Shown piece by piece: positions 1 through 7,729 of a stretch of 12,407 nucleotides of DNA (position 1 is the stretch's first letter; every line of letters starts with the position of its first letter). This DNA is from an uncultured Eggerthellaceae bacterium (GTDB taxonomy: Bacteria; Actinomycetota; Coriobacteriia; Coriobacteriales; Eggerthellaceae). The notes under the pieces are model-generated. The model did not search any database and was not told the origin of the DNA. It saw only the letters and a list, made by a program, of their open reading frames with translations. The translations under genes and the position numbers were made by a program. The DNA is taken from positions 1 through 12,407 of the forward strand of contig CAKTXN010000052.1 of NCBI GenBank assembly GCA_934630905.1, read 5' to 3'.

Positions 1-2
1 GG

Positions 3-233
3 ACAAATGCTTTCTCATTCGAAGGAGTCGGCGCTTTTCTCCAAGAAGCGCGGCGCGAAAAAGGAATCACTCAGGTTGAAATGGCAAAGCAGCTTGGGTT
101 TTCTCCCGTTACGCTCTCTGCACTAGAAACAGGCAAGAACGTATCAACGCAAAAAGTTGAACGCTATCTTCAAATTCTTGGTTACCGCATGGTGATTGTG
201 CCAAAAACGGCTCATGTGGAGGTTGAAGAATGA
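3..233 (+). CDS. hipB: HipB-like HTH antitoxin (5' end outside window)
   Basis: The frame is open from the first bases of the window to TGA at 231-233, so about 76 residues are seen and the N-terminus is missing. The visible part is an XRE/Cro-type helix-turn-helix: the segment GVGAFLQEARREKGITQ is followed by a clear HTH (VEMAKQLGFSPVTLSALETG). The chain ends with a short strand-like tail (YRMVIVPKTA) and an acidic VEVEE end, as in HipB-family antitoxins. In this family HipB dimers bind operators at their own promoter, repress the operon and hold HipA inactive. The stop codon overlaps the downstream hipA start (ATGA at 230-233), which implies translational coupling. The promoter and operators lie left of the window. 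Assignment rests on the HTH plus the coupling to hipA; the fold alone would only say XRE regulator. Confidence 0.88.
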   Translation, partial: TNAFSFEGVGAFLQEARREKGITQVEMAKQLGFSPVTLSALETGKNVSTQKVERYLQILGYRMVIVPKTAHVEVEE

Positions 234-1498
234 GAGCACTCGATGTTTATCTCCACGACAATATTGTTGGGCAGATTCTAGAAACACGCAAAGGCGGACG
301 CTTTCAGTACGCCTCCGAAATCTCCCAACACTTTTTAGGATTACCTGTTCTTTCTCTTGCCTTGCCAGCAAAAACAAGACCTTTCGGAGAAGCAAGAACT
401 TCGAACTGGTTCAACGGACTTTTACCCGAAGGTCGCCGCCGCGAAGAAATATGCAAAAATCTTAATATTTCTCCTTACGATTGGATTGGTCTTTTGGCAG
501 CAATCGGCTGGGAATGCGCTGGTGCTGTGAAAATTCGACAGCAAAACGACGAGCCGATTCCTCCCGCCTATTACTCGACAATCACGACCGAAGAACTTGG
601 AAGACGCCTCTCCGATATTTCCCTTCATCTAACCAGCGCACACAACGAACGTTTTCGCATGTCGCTCGGTGGCTTTCAAGAAAAGCTATGCGTAGCTATG
701 CCGCGCCTGACCGACAATCCAACGGTTGATCCATGCGGCATCGTTCTTCCCGAGGGTGATGCCGCAAGCACCCATATTCTTAAACCAGAAAACGAAAACG
801 ATTATCCCGGTTCAGCCGAATCAGAGGCATGGGCAATGACGGCGGCTCGTAATGCAGCGCGTTGCTCACACGTGGCCCTCTTAAAACTCGATAACGCACC
901 AAACACCCTTGTGGTAGAGCGATTTGACAGGGCGGGCGATTGCTGGCCTAACGCCGTTACAAGGCTTCACCAGGAAGATGTCTGTCAGGCCTTGGGGCTT
1001 GATTCCGCAGAAAAGTATGCGGACCCTCGCTCTCCCAAAGGAAGCGATCCAACGTATGCTGCGATTGCTCATCTACTCATGCTTTACGCCAAGAACCCTT
1101 TCAACGAGCTGGAGGAATTACTCCGACAGATGGTTATTGACTTTGCGTTAGGCAATTGGGATGCCCATGCGAAGAATACCGCGTTCCTCTACGAAGAAGA
1201 GATGGCGCCCATCTTGGCTCCCTTATATGATGTGGTCCCTATCTCAGAAGTTGAGCCGCGAACGAATTGCCTTTCAATGCGTATTGATGGCCACATTTTG
1301 CCTGATGAAATACGTATATCATCCTTTGTTTCGGAAGCTTGCAAATGGGGGCTTCAAGAAGCTACTGCAAAGACGATAATCGATGATTGCCTAGAACGTA
1401 TTGTGGACGGCATGCGGATTGCATCTGAGATTTATCCAACCGCGGGAAAGAAACATGAACAACCTGCACTCAAAAGAATCGACAAGCTAGCTCACTGA
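230..1498 (+). CDS. hipA: HipA-family serine/threonine kinase toxin
   Basis: A 422-residue protein, close to the roughly 440 residues of E. coli HipA, carrying the landmarks of the family. Residues about 1-105 match the N-terminal subdomain (GLLPEGRRRE at 64-73). A Ser-containing loop SLGGFQEK (145-152) corresponds to the phosphorylatable loop of E. coli HipA. HILKPE (182-187) supplies the ATP-binding Lys, VVERFDR is at 228-234, and the catalytic loop GNWDAHAKN (308-316) has Asp311 and Asn316. LYDVV (332-336) has the metal-binding Asp334. The spacing of 23 residues between the two Asp residues equals that of E. coli HipA (D309/D332). Known HipA proteins phosphorylate a target such as glutamyl-tRNA synthetase and arrest translation; the target here is not predictable. 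The ATG at 230 overlaps the antitoxin stop. All catalytic residues look intact, so the toxin is probably active. Confidence 0.96.
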   Translation: MRALDVYLHDNIVGQILETRKGGRFQYASEISQHFLGLPVLSLALPAKTRPFGEARTSNWFNGLLPEGRRREEICKNLNISPYDWIGLLAAIGWECAGAVKIRQQNDEPIPPAYYSTITTEELGRRLSDISLHLTSAHNERFRMSLGGFQEKLCVAMPRLTDNPTVDPCGIVLPEGDAASTHILKPENENDYPGSAESEAWAMTAARNAARCSHVALLKLDNAPNTLVVERFDRAGDCWPNAVTRLHQEDVCQALGLDSAEKYADPRSPKGSDPTYAAIAHLLMLYAKNPFNELEELLRQMVIDFALGNWDAHAKNTAFLYEEEMAPILAPLYDVVPISEVEPRTNCLSMRIDGHILPDEIRISSFVSEACKWGLQEATAKTIIDDCLERIVDGMRIASEIYPTAGKKHEQPALKRIDKLAH

Positions 1499-1529
1499 TT
1501 AACGTGTACCCAAACTAAAGCAGACGCAA

Positions 1530-1558
1530 ATTGGGCTGGGGCGTTTCCCCAGCCCAAT
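1530..1558. terminator. Hairpin between convergent hipA and surface-protein genes
   Basis: A perfect 12-bp inverted repeat (ATTGGGCTGGGG / CCCCAGCCCAAT) with the 5-nt loop CGTTT lies 32 nt after the hipA stop and 106 nt beyond the end of the opposing surface-protein gene. There is no U-tract on the plus strand. On the minus strand the stem is followed by only a short T-rich TTTGCG. It is most likely a bidirectional terminator or RNA 3'-end stabiliser. The hairpin itself is certain; its efficiency is inferred. Confidence 0.7.
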
Positions 1559-1663
1559 CCATAAGGAGCGTCTTTCAACTTGCGCTGCAGTGCGCTACGT
1601 AACGCGCTAATCGCCCTTCTTGGCCAACGCTACGCCATTCGGCATAGGAACATAAGTCTCAAT

Positions 1664-4600
1664 TTATTTAGCATTGCGAACGCGATATGCTGCAGCCGAA
1701 ATGAGCGCAAGCAGCATCATTCCCAGCGCAACAGCTGCACCTTTGCCCGCAACGTCACCCGTGGCTGGCACGGAGCCCGCACCAGTGCTGCTGCCCGCCG
1801 CGTCGCCGCCACTCATGCCGCCTGGTATGTCGGTGCCGCCGGAGGGCGCGGGGTCGGGACTGGGCGTCGAATCGGTGCCGGGATCGGGACCTGGGTCAGG
1901 GCCGGGACCTGGGTCAGGCGTCGGCGCCGGCTCGGGGTCCTTCCATTGGGCGTAGAGCGCTATCGAATCCCCCGCTTCGCTGCAAAGGTTCACCACGCTC
2001 GCTTCATCAGCGAAGCCTTCGCCCGAACCGTCGCGCGCGGTGTTCCAACCCAAGAACTTCGAGTTTTCCAAGCCCTCATTCTCAAAAACGAACTGGCAGG
2101 GCGGCAAGCTAAATGCCTGGTCATAAGCTATTTCGAGCGATTGCATAGCAGGGCCGCCCGCTAAATTGCCGTCAAAATACACGAAATATTTGATGGGCTC
2201 CCACTGGGCGTACAAAGCAAGCGTTCCCGGCACATCCAGCAAGCTTGCCACTTCTTGCTGGTCGGCAAAGCCTTCGCCTGTGCCATCGGCAGCAGTATTC
2301 CAACCAGCAAAAACGTAACCGATACGGGCAAAAGCGTTGGCGGACAGACTGCCCTCAAAGCCGTAGTAAAACTTCTGGTCCGCCATTTCGCCCAAGGCAT
2401 CAGGCGCGCTTGGATTAAACGAAACGAAATAATCAATGGGTTTCGAATCGGCACGCATGGTTGCCGCACCGCGCATCACAATGGTGGTGGGATTCGAGGC
2501 CTCCGTCATGCCGCTGGCATACTGCACCACGGTATCGACGCCCGTCCAGTTGTCGAAGACGTAAGCTGACAGACGCTCACGCACCTGAAGCGACACTTCG
2601 GTTCCTTCCAGATAAGCCTGCTGTGCATCGATCACTGCAGACCAAGCGGGCACCACGTCAACGCCGCCAAGGTTGCCGTCGAAAGCGGTCTCCAGCGTAT
2701 AGAAGTTGAGCAGGACAACTTCTGCTCCATCACCCAAAGAAACATCCTTGCCCGTGTCTTTCCCGTCAAAGAGCAAATCATACGTTCCTGCAGGCATAAG
2801 CCCCGTGGCTTTCAGCGCGTAATAAGGCTTTTCTTCTGCGGTGGCCTTCTGCTCAAACGGCGCAAAAGAAGTGCCTTCGGAGACCAGCGTCAATCGGTCG
2901 GCCATGCCACTCATTGCTTGCCCGTCAAGCGTGACCGCAATTGTTGCATCGTGCTCTGCATCTGCGGCTTTAACCCATAATGCACGCAGCGTCAGGCCAA
3001 TCGGCGAGCCTTCCGAATCCAAGGCAATGCCGCCATCGTCATTCTTGGCGCAAAGGTTCGTTACCCACGCCTGATCAGCGATAACGCCGCCGACCGATGC
3101 TTGAGGGGCCCATCCAACGAACGTGTAGCCATCCTTCACGAACGCGTTAACAGGCAGCTGCACGGTGGCGCCGATTTCAAGTTGAAGGTCATCCATAGAC
3201 CCGCTATCGGCTCCACCGCCGTCGAAGTGAACAGTATACGGCCGGGGCTCCCATTGAGCATAGAGCGTTACCGTGGCATCATCGGTGTCGGCGGAAATCG
3301 GCGCCCAATCCAGGTGCTCGTAGCTCGTACCCGAGCCGTCTGCTTCAGTGTTCCAGCCAGCTATCTGGAAGCCTGGAAGAGCAAGCGTGCATCCCGCACC
3401 AACTTCGGTGAGATTCCCTGCTTCAGCAGCCACATCGGCGGGCACACTACCAGCAGGAGTGGCGCTTGTGCTCGCGGGAATGTTCGCATCGTAGTGGATG
3501 GTGAACGAAATGGGTCGCGTTTGCGCGTACAGCGTATAGAAGCTTCCCGCGCCTGTTCTGTCGGCGCCGCCCGCGTACACCCAGTTGCCGTTTTCGTCGG
3601 TGAGCTGAACGCCATGGACAACCACATTGGAAGCAAGCTTGCCATTTGGCTGTAGCACAACAGCGCTGGTTCGTCTTGCCTCAGCGGTATAAAACTCCAG
3701 CACACGGCCAGGAGTCACCGCGTTTTCGAAACCCTCAAGGCCGTGTCCGTACAGAGCGATTGCCTGACCGTTCGTTCCTTCGCCGTTCGCATCGAGCGTC
3801 AACTTCGTAGAGGGGAAGAACATCTTTCTTTCGCCAGGCGCAACCGATCCCGTATAAGGAACGTCAACGCCGTTCACGCGCGCCGTAACGCGATGAAGCG
3901 TTGTACCACTAGGCAGCCAAGGGCAGAACAGAACTTCCTGATTACCCGTGCTGAACTCGCTGTCAAGGCTCACCGCAACAACGCCATTCATTCCATACCC
4001 GCTGGTCAAACCATCAACAACAGCCGATGCGCCGCTCAAATCAAGACGTACGTTCATCAGTTCGCCCATAACAGCCGTAGCGGGCGAAAGCTTGTTGCCA
4101 GCCGCATTGGTGGGAGTCACCTGAAACGTGCCCAAGTTGCCTACGGAGCCGTCGGGTGCAACAAGAATCGAGCCGCCGGTGATGGTCGCCTTGAAGTACT
4201 TGTCTTTTTTAGTGCCGTAGCCGTTGCCGTTGCAGCCGAATGCGCTTGCCTTGCTGCCACCCTTGGCGATAACGGTCCCGCCGCTGATGTCAACCGTTAC
4301 GTAAGCCTGCGAGCCGGGGCCGTTCGTGCCGCCGCCGCCAATGGCATGGGAGTGATCGGCCTGCGCATATGCGCGGACGATGCCGCCGGAGATGGCGATG
4401 TTCTGGCGGCCCGGCGAATTACCGGAATTGCCGATAGCCGCAGGGTTGTTCGTGTCTCCGCCGAAAGCGGTGATATCCCCGCCCGAGATTTTGATGGACT
4501 TGCAATAATGCTTGTCGGTCGAGCCGCCTCCGCTACCAATGCCGCATCCGTATTTGCCTCCGACGGCCTTAATCGTTCCGCCCGAAATCACAACACCATC

Positions 4601-5560
4601 CACAATTGCGCGATACGACCCGCCAATGCCCGCGCCCGCACGCCCGCCTTCAGCGTAAATGTTTCCACCGGTAATGGTGATGGTGCCGTGGGTCAGAGAA
4701 AGCTCATCGTATCCGGAACCAATGCCGGCGCCGCTGTAATTGCCGGTGCCGCCATACGCGTGCACGGTTCCGCCCTGTATGCGGATGCTGCTGAACGCCC
4801 CGTGGAAGCCCGATCCGATACCCGCGCCGCCTCCGCCGCCATGTGCTTCAACCTCAGCGGTTCCTTTAATGGTGATGCCGGTTGTATGATCCTTGCCAGA
4901 TCCGCCGCCAATGCCCGCAGCGTTCGTACCGCCGTAGGCGATTACTTTTCCACTTTCGAACACCATGTTGCCCGTGGAGGCTTTTGAAGTGTCAATAACG
5001 TAAAGGCAGCTGCCAATACCAGCTGAACAGCTTGCGTCGGGGGCCTTTGCGGTAATGGTGCCGGGGTTTGAAGGATCGGCGGTTTTGAAGACAAGCTTTG
5101 TTTTGTTGCCTTCTTTTTGGACGACGGGGGCACTTAAGTAACTGCTAAGATACGCATTGGCACCCGCTTCGCTGATGATATTGACCGTGCCGCCAGCTTC
5201 TTCAATCTTAATGGAAGGGCAGCTAGCGCCCGTGTTGGCGGAAATTCCCGGAGTTATGTTCAAGCCGTCGGCAAGGTACAGATCAACGTTGCCGACCTTC
5301 ACGTCAATCCACGCTTTCGAGCTGCTGCCCGTTAAGCGATAAGCGCCCGGTTCGGTGATTTTGATGGTGGTGTTTGCGCCCTTACCGCTGATATCAATCG
5401 TGGTGGCGTCCAGCGCATAAGCCCGTGAAGGGGCTGCAAAGCAGGCGAACAGGCAAACCAGAAAGAGCGCAAGGAGCACCGCGCCGCGCGCGAACAATAC
5501 GGCAGGAGCATGGTCTCTCAAGGACGGGCGATGCTGAGCAGATGCAGTAATGGTTGCCAT
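1664..5560 (-). CDS. Giant cell-surface repeat protein with sortase-type tail
   Basis: A 1298-residue secreted protein. The ATG at 5560 is preferred over an upstream in-frame start at 5641 because it has AAGGGA five bases upstream and places a Sec signal at the N-terminus: hydrophobic core about 20-43, likely cleavage after AYA (47-49). Residues 50-175 resemble a carbohydrate-binding-like beta domain. Residues about 178-465 carry nine units of a GAGIGSG-type motif (near 179, 214, 246, 277, 309, 338, 374, 404 and 439) spaced 29-36 residues with the pattern ISGGTIxAxGG, as expected for a right-handed beta-helix; the last three units degenerate. InlB/Listeria-Bacteroides-type repeats follow at about 685-770, 773-862, 1043-1120 and 1123-1206, three ending in LYAQW and one in LRALW, with a divergent repeat at 953-1036. 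A Pro/Asp/Gly wall-spanning linker (1209-1240) leads to VPATGD (1264-1269), a hydrophobic stretch and the basic tail YRVRNAK. It is probably sortase-anchored and adhesive or glycan-binding; the ligand is unknown. Confidence 0.93.
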   Translation of the reverse strand: MATITASAQHRPSLRDHAPAVLFARGAVLLALFLVCLFACFAAPSRAYALDATTIDISGKGANTTIKITEPGAYRLTGSSSKAWIDVKVGNVDLYLADGLNITPGISANTGASCPSIKIEEAGGTVNIISEAGANAYLSSYLSAPVVQKEGNKTKLVFKTADPSNPGTITAKAPDASCSAGIGSCLYVIDTSKASTGNMVFESGKVIAYGGTNAAGIGGGSGKDHTTGITIKGTAEVEAHGGGGGAGIGSGFHGAFSSIRIQGGTVHAYGGTGNYSGAGIGSGYDELSLTHGTITITGGNIYAEGGRAGAGIGGSYRAIVDGVVISGGTIKAVGGKYGCGIGSGGGSTDKHYCKSIKISGGDITAFGGDTNNPAAIGNSGNSPGRQNIAISGGIVRAYAQADHSHAIGGGGTNGPGSQAYVTVDISGGTVIAKGGSKASAFGCNGNGYGTKKDKYFKATITGGSILVAPDGSVGNLGTFQVTPTNAAGNKLSPATAVMGELMNVRLDLSGASAVVDGLTSGYGMNGVVAVSLDSEFSTGNQEVLFCPWLPSGTTLHRVTARVNGVDVPYTGSVAPGERKMFFPSTKLTLDANGEGTNGQAIALYGHGLEGFENAVTPGRVLEFYTAEARRTSAVVLQPNGKLASNVVVHGVQLTDENGNWVYAGGADRTGAGSFYTLYAQTRPISFTIHYDANIPASTSATPAGSVPADVAAEAGNLTEVGAGCTLALPGFQIAGWNTEADGSGTSYEHLDWAPISADTDDATVTLYAQWEPRPYTVHFDGGGADSGSMDDLQLEIGATVQLPVNAFVKDGYTFVGWAPQASVGGVIADQAWVTNLCAKNDDGGIALDSEGSPIGLTLRALWVKAADAEHDATIAVTLDGQAMSGMADRLTLVSEGTSFAPFEQKATAEEKPYYALKATGLMPAGTYDLLFDGKDTGKDVSLGDGAEVVLLNFYTLETAFDGNLGGVDVVPAWSAVIDAQQAYLEGTEVSLQVRERLSAYVFDNWTGVDTVVQYASGMTEASNPTTIVMRGAATMRADSKPIDYFVSFNPSAPDALGEMADQKFYYGFEGSLSANAFARIGYVFAGWNTAADGTGEGFADQQEVASLLDVPGTLALYAQWEPIKYFVYFDGNLAGGPAMQSLEIAYDQAFSLPPCQFVFENEGLENSKFLGWNTARDGSGEGFADEASVVNLCSEAGDSIALYAQWKDPEPAPTPDPGPGPDPGPDPGTDSTPSPDPAPSGGTDIPGGMSGGDAAGSSTGAGSVPATGDVAGKGAAVALGMMLLALISAAAYRVRNAK
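1886..1918. repeat. 18-bp-period tandem repeat in the linker of the surface protein
   Basis: GGGACCTGGGTCAGG occurs at 1886-1900 and again, identical, at 1904-1918, an 18-bp period. On the minus strand it encodes the repeated Pro-Asp-Pro-Gly part of the wall linker. Because the period is a multiple of three, gain or loss of units would change linker length without breaking the frame. Confidence 0.85.
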
Positions 5561-5616
5561 AGGAGTCCCTTCGTGCGCTCGGTATTCAGTTGAAAACTGC
5601 GTCCATTTTAGCACAC
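5561..5616 (-). promoter_or_regulatory. Leader and possible promoter of the surface-protein gene
   Basis: On the minus strand an extended -10 (TGCTAAAAT, with TAAAAT at 5610-5605) lies about 45 nt upstream of the ATG at 5560, and AAGGGA serves as the ribosome binding site five bases before it. No good -35 is visible at the expected distance, which is tolerated for extended -10 promoters. The start point is therefore tentative. Confidence 0.3.
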
Positions 5617-5862
5617 AGCGCCGCCTGCTCCTCTCTTGCATTTCCGTTAATTAGCAGACGGATTAAAAGAGGCTCTATCAGGTAAGCAACCACTGCACAA
5701 CTCCCCTACCTGGGAATTTACTGTCGCTCTTTGTCCTTGTCGCCTTCGCGACCTCTTGAGGCAGCATTTTCGGCGCCGCTGCCAGCACCGCCCTCTTCAC
5801 CGCAGCTGCCTTCGCTGACGCCTTCGCCAGCAACCCCCACCGCGACCGCCTGAGCAAGAACC
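5617..5862. other. Intergenic stretch downstream of the LysR gene
   Basis: Between the LysR stop and the surface-gene leader I see no gene. The only structure noted is a weak inverted repeat CAGGTA (5679-5684) / TACCTG (5707-5712) with a 22-nt loop and no T-run. A minus-strand frame that overlaps the LysR C-terminus continues to 5718 with Gly/Glu-rich low-complexity sequence; it may be the original C-terminus of LysR after a frameshift, or chance. Confidence 0.4.
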
Positions 5863-6720
5863 CTATCGAGAACATCCTCCGAAAAGGCGTCCGATTTTAC
5901 CAGCTGCCTCTTTTCGCGCAACAAGCCAAAACGACACGTTGACCTCGGGATCCGCTATGGGAATGCTAACGCGATTATCACCCAGGTCGCGATAACGCCT
6001 TTCAATGCTTACATCGGTCGCAAAGCACGACAGCGTGGACGTGCGTATGAGTTCGGAAAGCGCAAATTCGTCGTCTTGAACAAGAAAACGCGATGCAGGA
6101 AGACGCTTGCGCACAATATCATTCCAAAACCCAAGATCAGAACCAAGCAAGAAATTGAATCCATTCATATCATCAAGCGTTACTTGCGCGCGTTCAGCCA
6201 AGGCATGATCGCGCGGAACGCACAGAAACAGATGCTCATCCATAAGATGCACGCAAACAACGCCTTCCCCGTTCGGACGATACGGGAACACTGCCACGTC
6301 GCAGGCGCCTTCCATCAAAGCTTGGCGCGTCCCATCAAGATTTTCAACGCGCATAGCAAGCGCCATACCAGGATATTGCTGGGAAACGCGCGGTCCCACC
6401 ACCCAAAGCGGCGCCGGTGCGCAAGAAACAACATCAATTGTTCGCAAGCTGCGATCATAGGCGCGCACCTCGGTCACCGACGCCTCGAATTCACGCAAGA
6501 TTCGCTGCGCGCCCGCAACCGCCAAACGCCCCGCTTCGGTAAGCTCTACCTTATTTTTGCCGTGAATGAACAGCTCAACGCCGTAGCATTTTTCGGCGCG
6601 CTTCATGGCACGCGTGATAGTGGGCGTGGAAACGTAGAACCTGCGGGCAACTTCCGAAAATGAGCCCAGCTCGTCCACGGCCACCAGCTGTTTGAGTTCC
6701 GTAATGTTCAATGCAACCAC
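5863..6720 (-). CDS. LysR-family transcriptional regulator
   Basis: A 285-residue protein with the standard LysR plan. The N-terminal winged HTH occupies residues about 6-65 (LKQLVAVDELGSFSEVARRF, then STPTITRAMKRAEK and LTEAGR), followed by a linker helix to about 90 and a periplasmic-binding-like effector domain from about 93, including the typical CDVAVFP (140-146). The start is a GTG at 6720 with GAAAGG just upstream; a TTG three codons in (6711) would give the more usual MNITEL beginning and is a real alternative. It is divergent from the aldo/keto reductase gene across 117 bp, the classic arrangement in which a LysR protein controls the neighbouring operon and itself in response to a small-molecule co-inducer; the effector cannot be read from sequence. 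The C-terminus (RLFGGCSR) is short and glycine-rich where LysR proteins normally have a helix, so a late frameshift is possible. Confidence 0.93.
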   Translation of the reverse strand: MVALNITELKQLVAVDELGSFSEVARRFYVSTPTITRAMKRAEKCYGVELFIHGKNKVELTEAGRLAVAGAQRILREFEASVTEVRAYDRSLRTIDVVSCAPAPLWVVGPRVSQQYPGMALAMRVENLDGTRQALMEGACDVAVFPYRPNGEGVVCVHLMDEHLFLCVPRDHALAERAQVTLDDMNGFNFLLGSDLGFWNDIVRKRLPASRFLVQDDEFALSELIRTSTLSCFATDVSIERRYRDLGDNRVSIPIADPEVNVSFWLVARKEAAGKIGRLFGGCSR

Positions 6721-6837
6721 ATGCCTTTCAATTATTGCAAAGCAAATTACGAGTTATCTATGCTAAATACCAGCTTATCACGCGTATAGTTTGATTTGTT
6801 CGAAGTATACACTTTACATGAATAGAAAGGATATATC
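6721..6837. promoter_or_regulatory. Divergent control region between LysR and reductase genes
   Basis: This A+T-rich 117-bp spacer carries an inverted repeat TTGC-AAA-GCAA (6735-6745), whose wider context ATTGCAAAGCAAAT resembles a LysR T-N11-A box, and a second inverted repeat AAGT-ATAC-ACTT (6803-6814). A possible plus-strand promoter is TTGCAA (6735-6740) with TATGCT 18 bases further on (6759-6764). The reductase ribosome binding site AAAGGA sits seven bases before ATG 6838. The repeats are seen directly; their use as operators by the adjacent LysR is inference. Confidence 0.5.
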
Positions 6838-7686
6838 ATGAAGCACATCGCATTCAACAATGGTGTGAAAATTCCGCAAGCTGGCCTGGGAACCTATCTG
6901 CTTGCGCCCGACGATGCTCAAGCCGCCGTTGCCTACGCTCTGAAAAACGGCTACGAACTCATCGACACCGCAAACGCATACGTCAACGAGCGCGCCGTGG
7001 GGCGCGGCATGCGTGATTCGGGTCGTGCCCGCGAAGAAATCTTCCTGGAAACGAAGCTTTGGCCTTGCTTCTACGAGTCGGACACCGCCGTGGACGAAAC
7101 GCTTGAGCGCCTGAACACCAACTATATTGACCTCATGATCCTGCATCAACCTGCGGGCGATTACCTTGCTGGCTACCAGAAGCTCGAAACCGCTTATAAG
7201 GCTGGCAAGCTGCGCTCCATTGGCATTTCGAACTTCAACCAATCCGAGATTGAAAACCTCCTTGCGAACTGCGAAATCACACCGGCGTTGATTCAGGTTG
7301 AATGCCATCCGTACTTCCCGCAAACGCAGCTCAAGGAGCTTCTGGCAAAGCACGGCATTGCCCTGCAGGCATGGTACCCGCTGGGAGGACGCGATAACAA
7401 GGCGATTCTTGATGAGCCCATTATTACTTCGCTTGCTGAAAAATATAGTAAAACCGCAGCTCAAATCATTATGCGTTGGCACGTCCAGCAAGGAAACATT
7501 GTGATTCCCGGATCGAAGACGCCGGCACACATTGCAGATAACATCAATATCTTCGATTTCGCGTTGAGCGATGAGAACATGGCAGCAATGGCAACGCTCG
7601 ACCGCAACAAGCCCTTCTACGAGCGCACGCCCGACAAAATTGCTTTCTATGCCACTTGGCATCCCGATGTCGAAGGTCAAAAATAA
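6838..7686 (+). CDS. Aldo/keto reductase, NADPH-dependent (DkgA-like)
   Basis: A 282-residue protein of normal length for small prokaryotic aldo/keto reductases such as 2,5-diketo-gluconate reductases. The complete catalytic tetrad is visible: Asp43 and Tyr48 in ELIDTANAY, Lys73 in ETKLW, and His103 in MILHQP. Other family marks are GISNF (129-133), QVECHPY (153-159), and the NADPH 2'-phosphate site IPGSKTPAHIADN (223-235). It should be a cytosolic (alpha/beta)8 barrel that reduces aldehydes or ketones to alcohols using NADPH; the natural substrate is unknown. It has a good ribosome binding site and lies 43 bp before the MATE gene on the same strand, so co-transcription is likely, and it is divergent from LysR. 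A reductase paired with an exporter suggests handling of reactive carbonyls or a xenobiotic, but that is inference. Confidence 0.96.
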   Translation: MKHIAFNNGVKIPQAGLGTYLLAPDDAQAAVAYALKNGYELIDTANAYVNERAVGRGMRDSGRAREEIFLETKLWPCFYESDTAVDETLERLNTNYIDLMILHQPAGDYLAGYQKLETAYKAGKLRSIGISNFNQSEIENLLANCEITPALIQVECHPYFPQTQLKELLAKHGIALQAWYPLGGRDNKAILDEPIITSLAEKYSKTAAQIIMRWHVQQGNIVIPGSKTPAHIADNINIFDFALSDENMAAMATLDRNKPFYERTPDKIAFYATWHPDVEGQK

Positions 7687-7729
7687 GAACGCCTGCGCAA
7701 AAACAGTTTGAAAGAAGTTGCACACCTCA

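Noticed and set aside
3743..4987. 414-codon plus-strand open frame
   Set aside because: It is antisense to the GAGIG-repeat part of the surface protein; its Ala/Arg/Asn-rich text mirrors that gene's codon pattern, and it has no domain or ribosome binding site.
4160..5100. Regularly spaced repeats suggesting a CRISPR-like array
   Set aside because: The regularity is at protein level (GAGIG units every 29-36 residues inside a long open frame); the DNA units are diverged and are not separated by unique spacers.
6814..7725. 303-codon minus-strand open frame
   Set aside because: It lies wholly opposite the aldo/keto reductase, which has a full catalytic tetrad and a good ribosome binding site; the opposite frame shows no recognisable protein.
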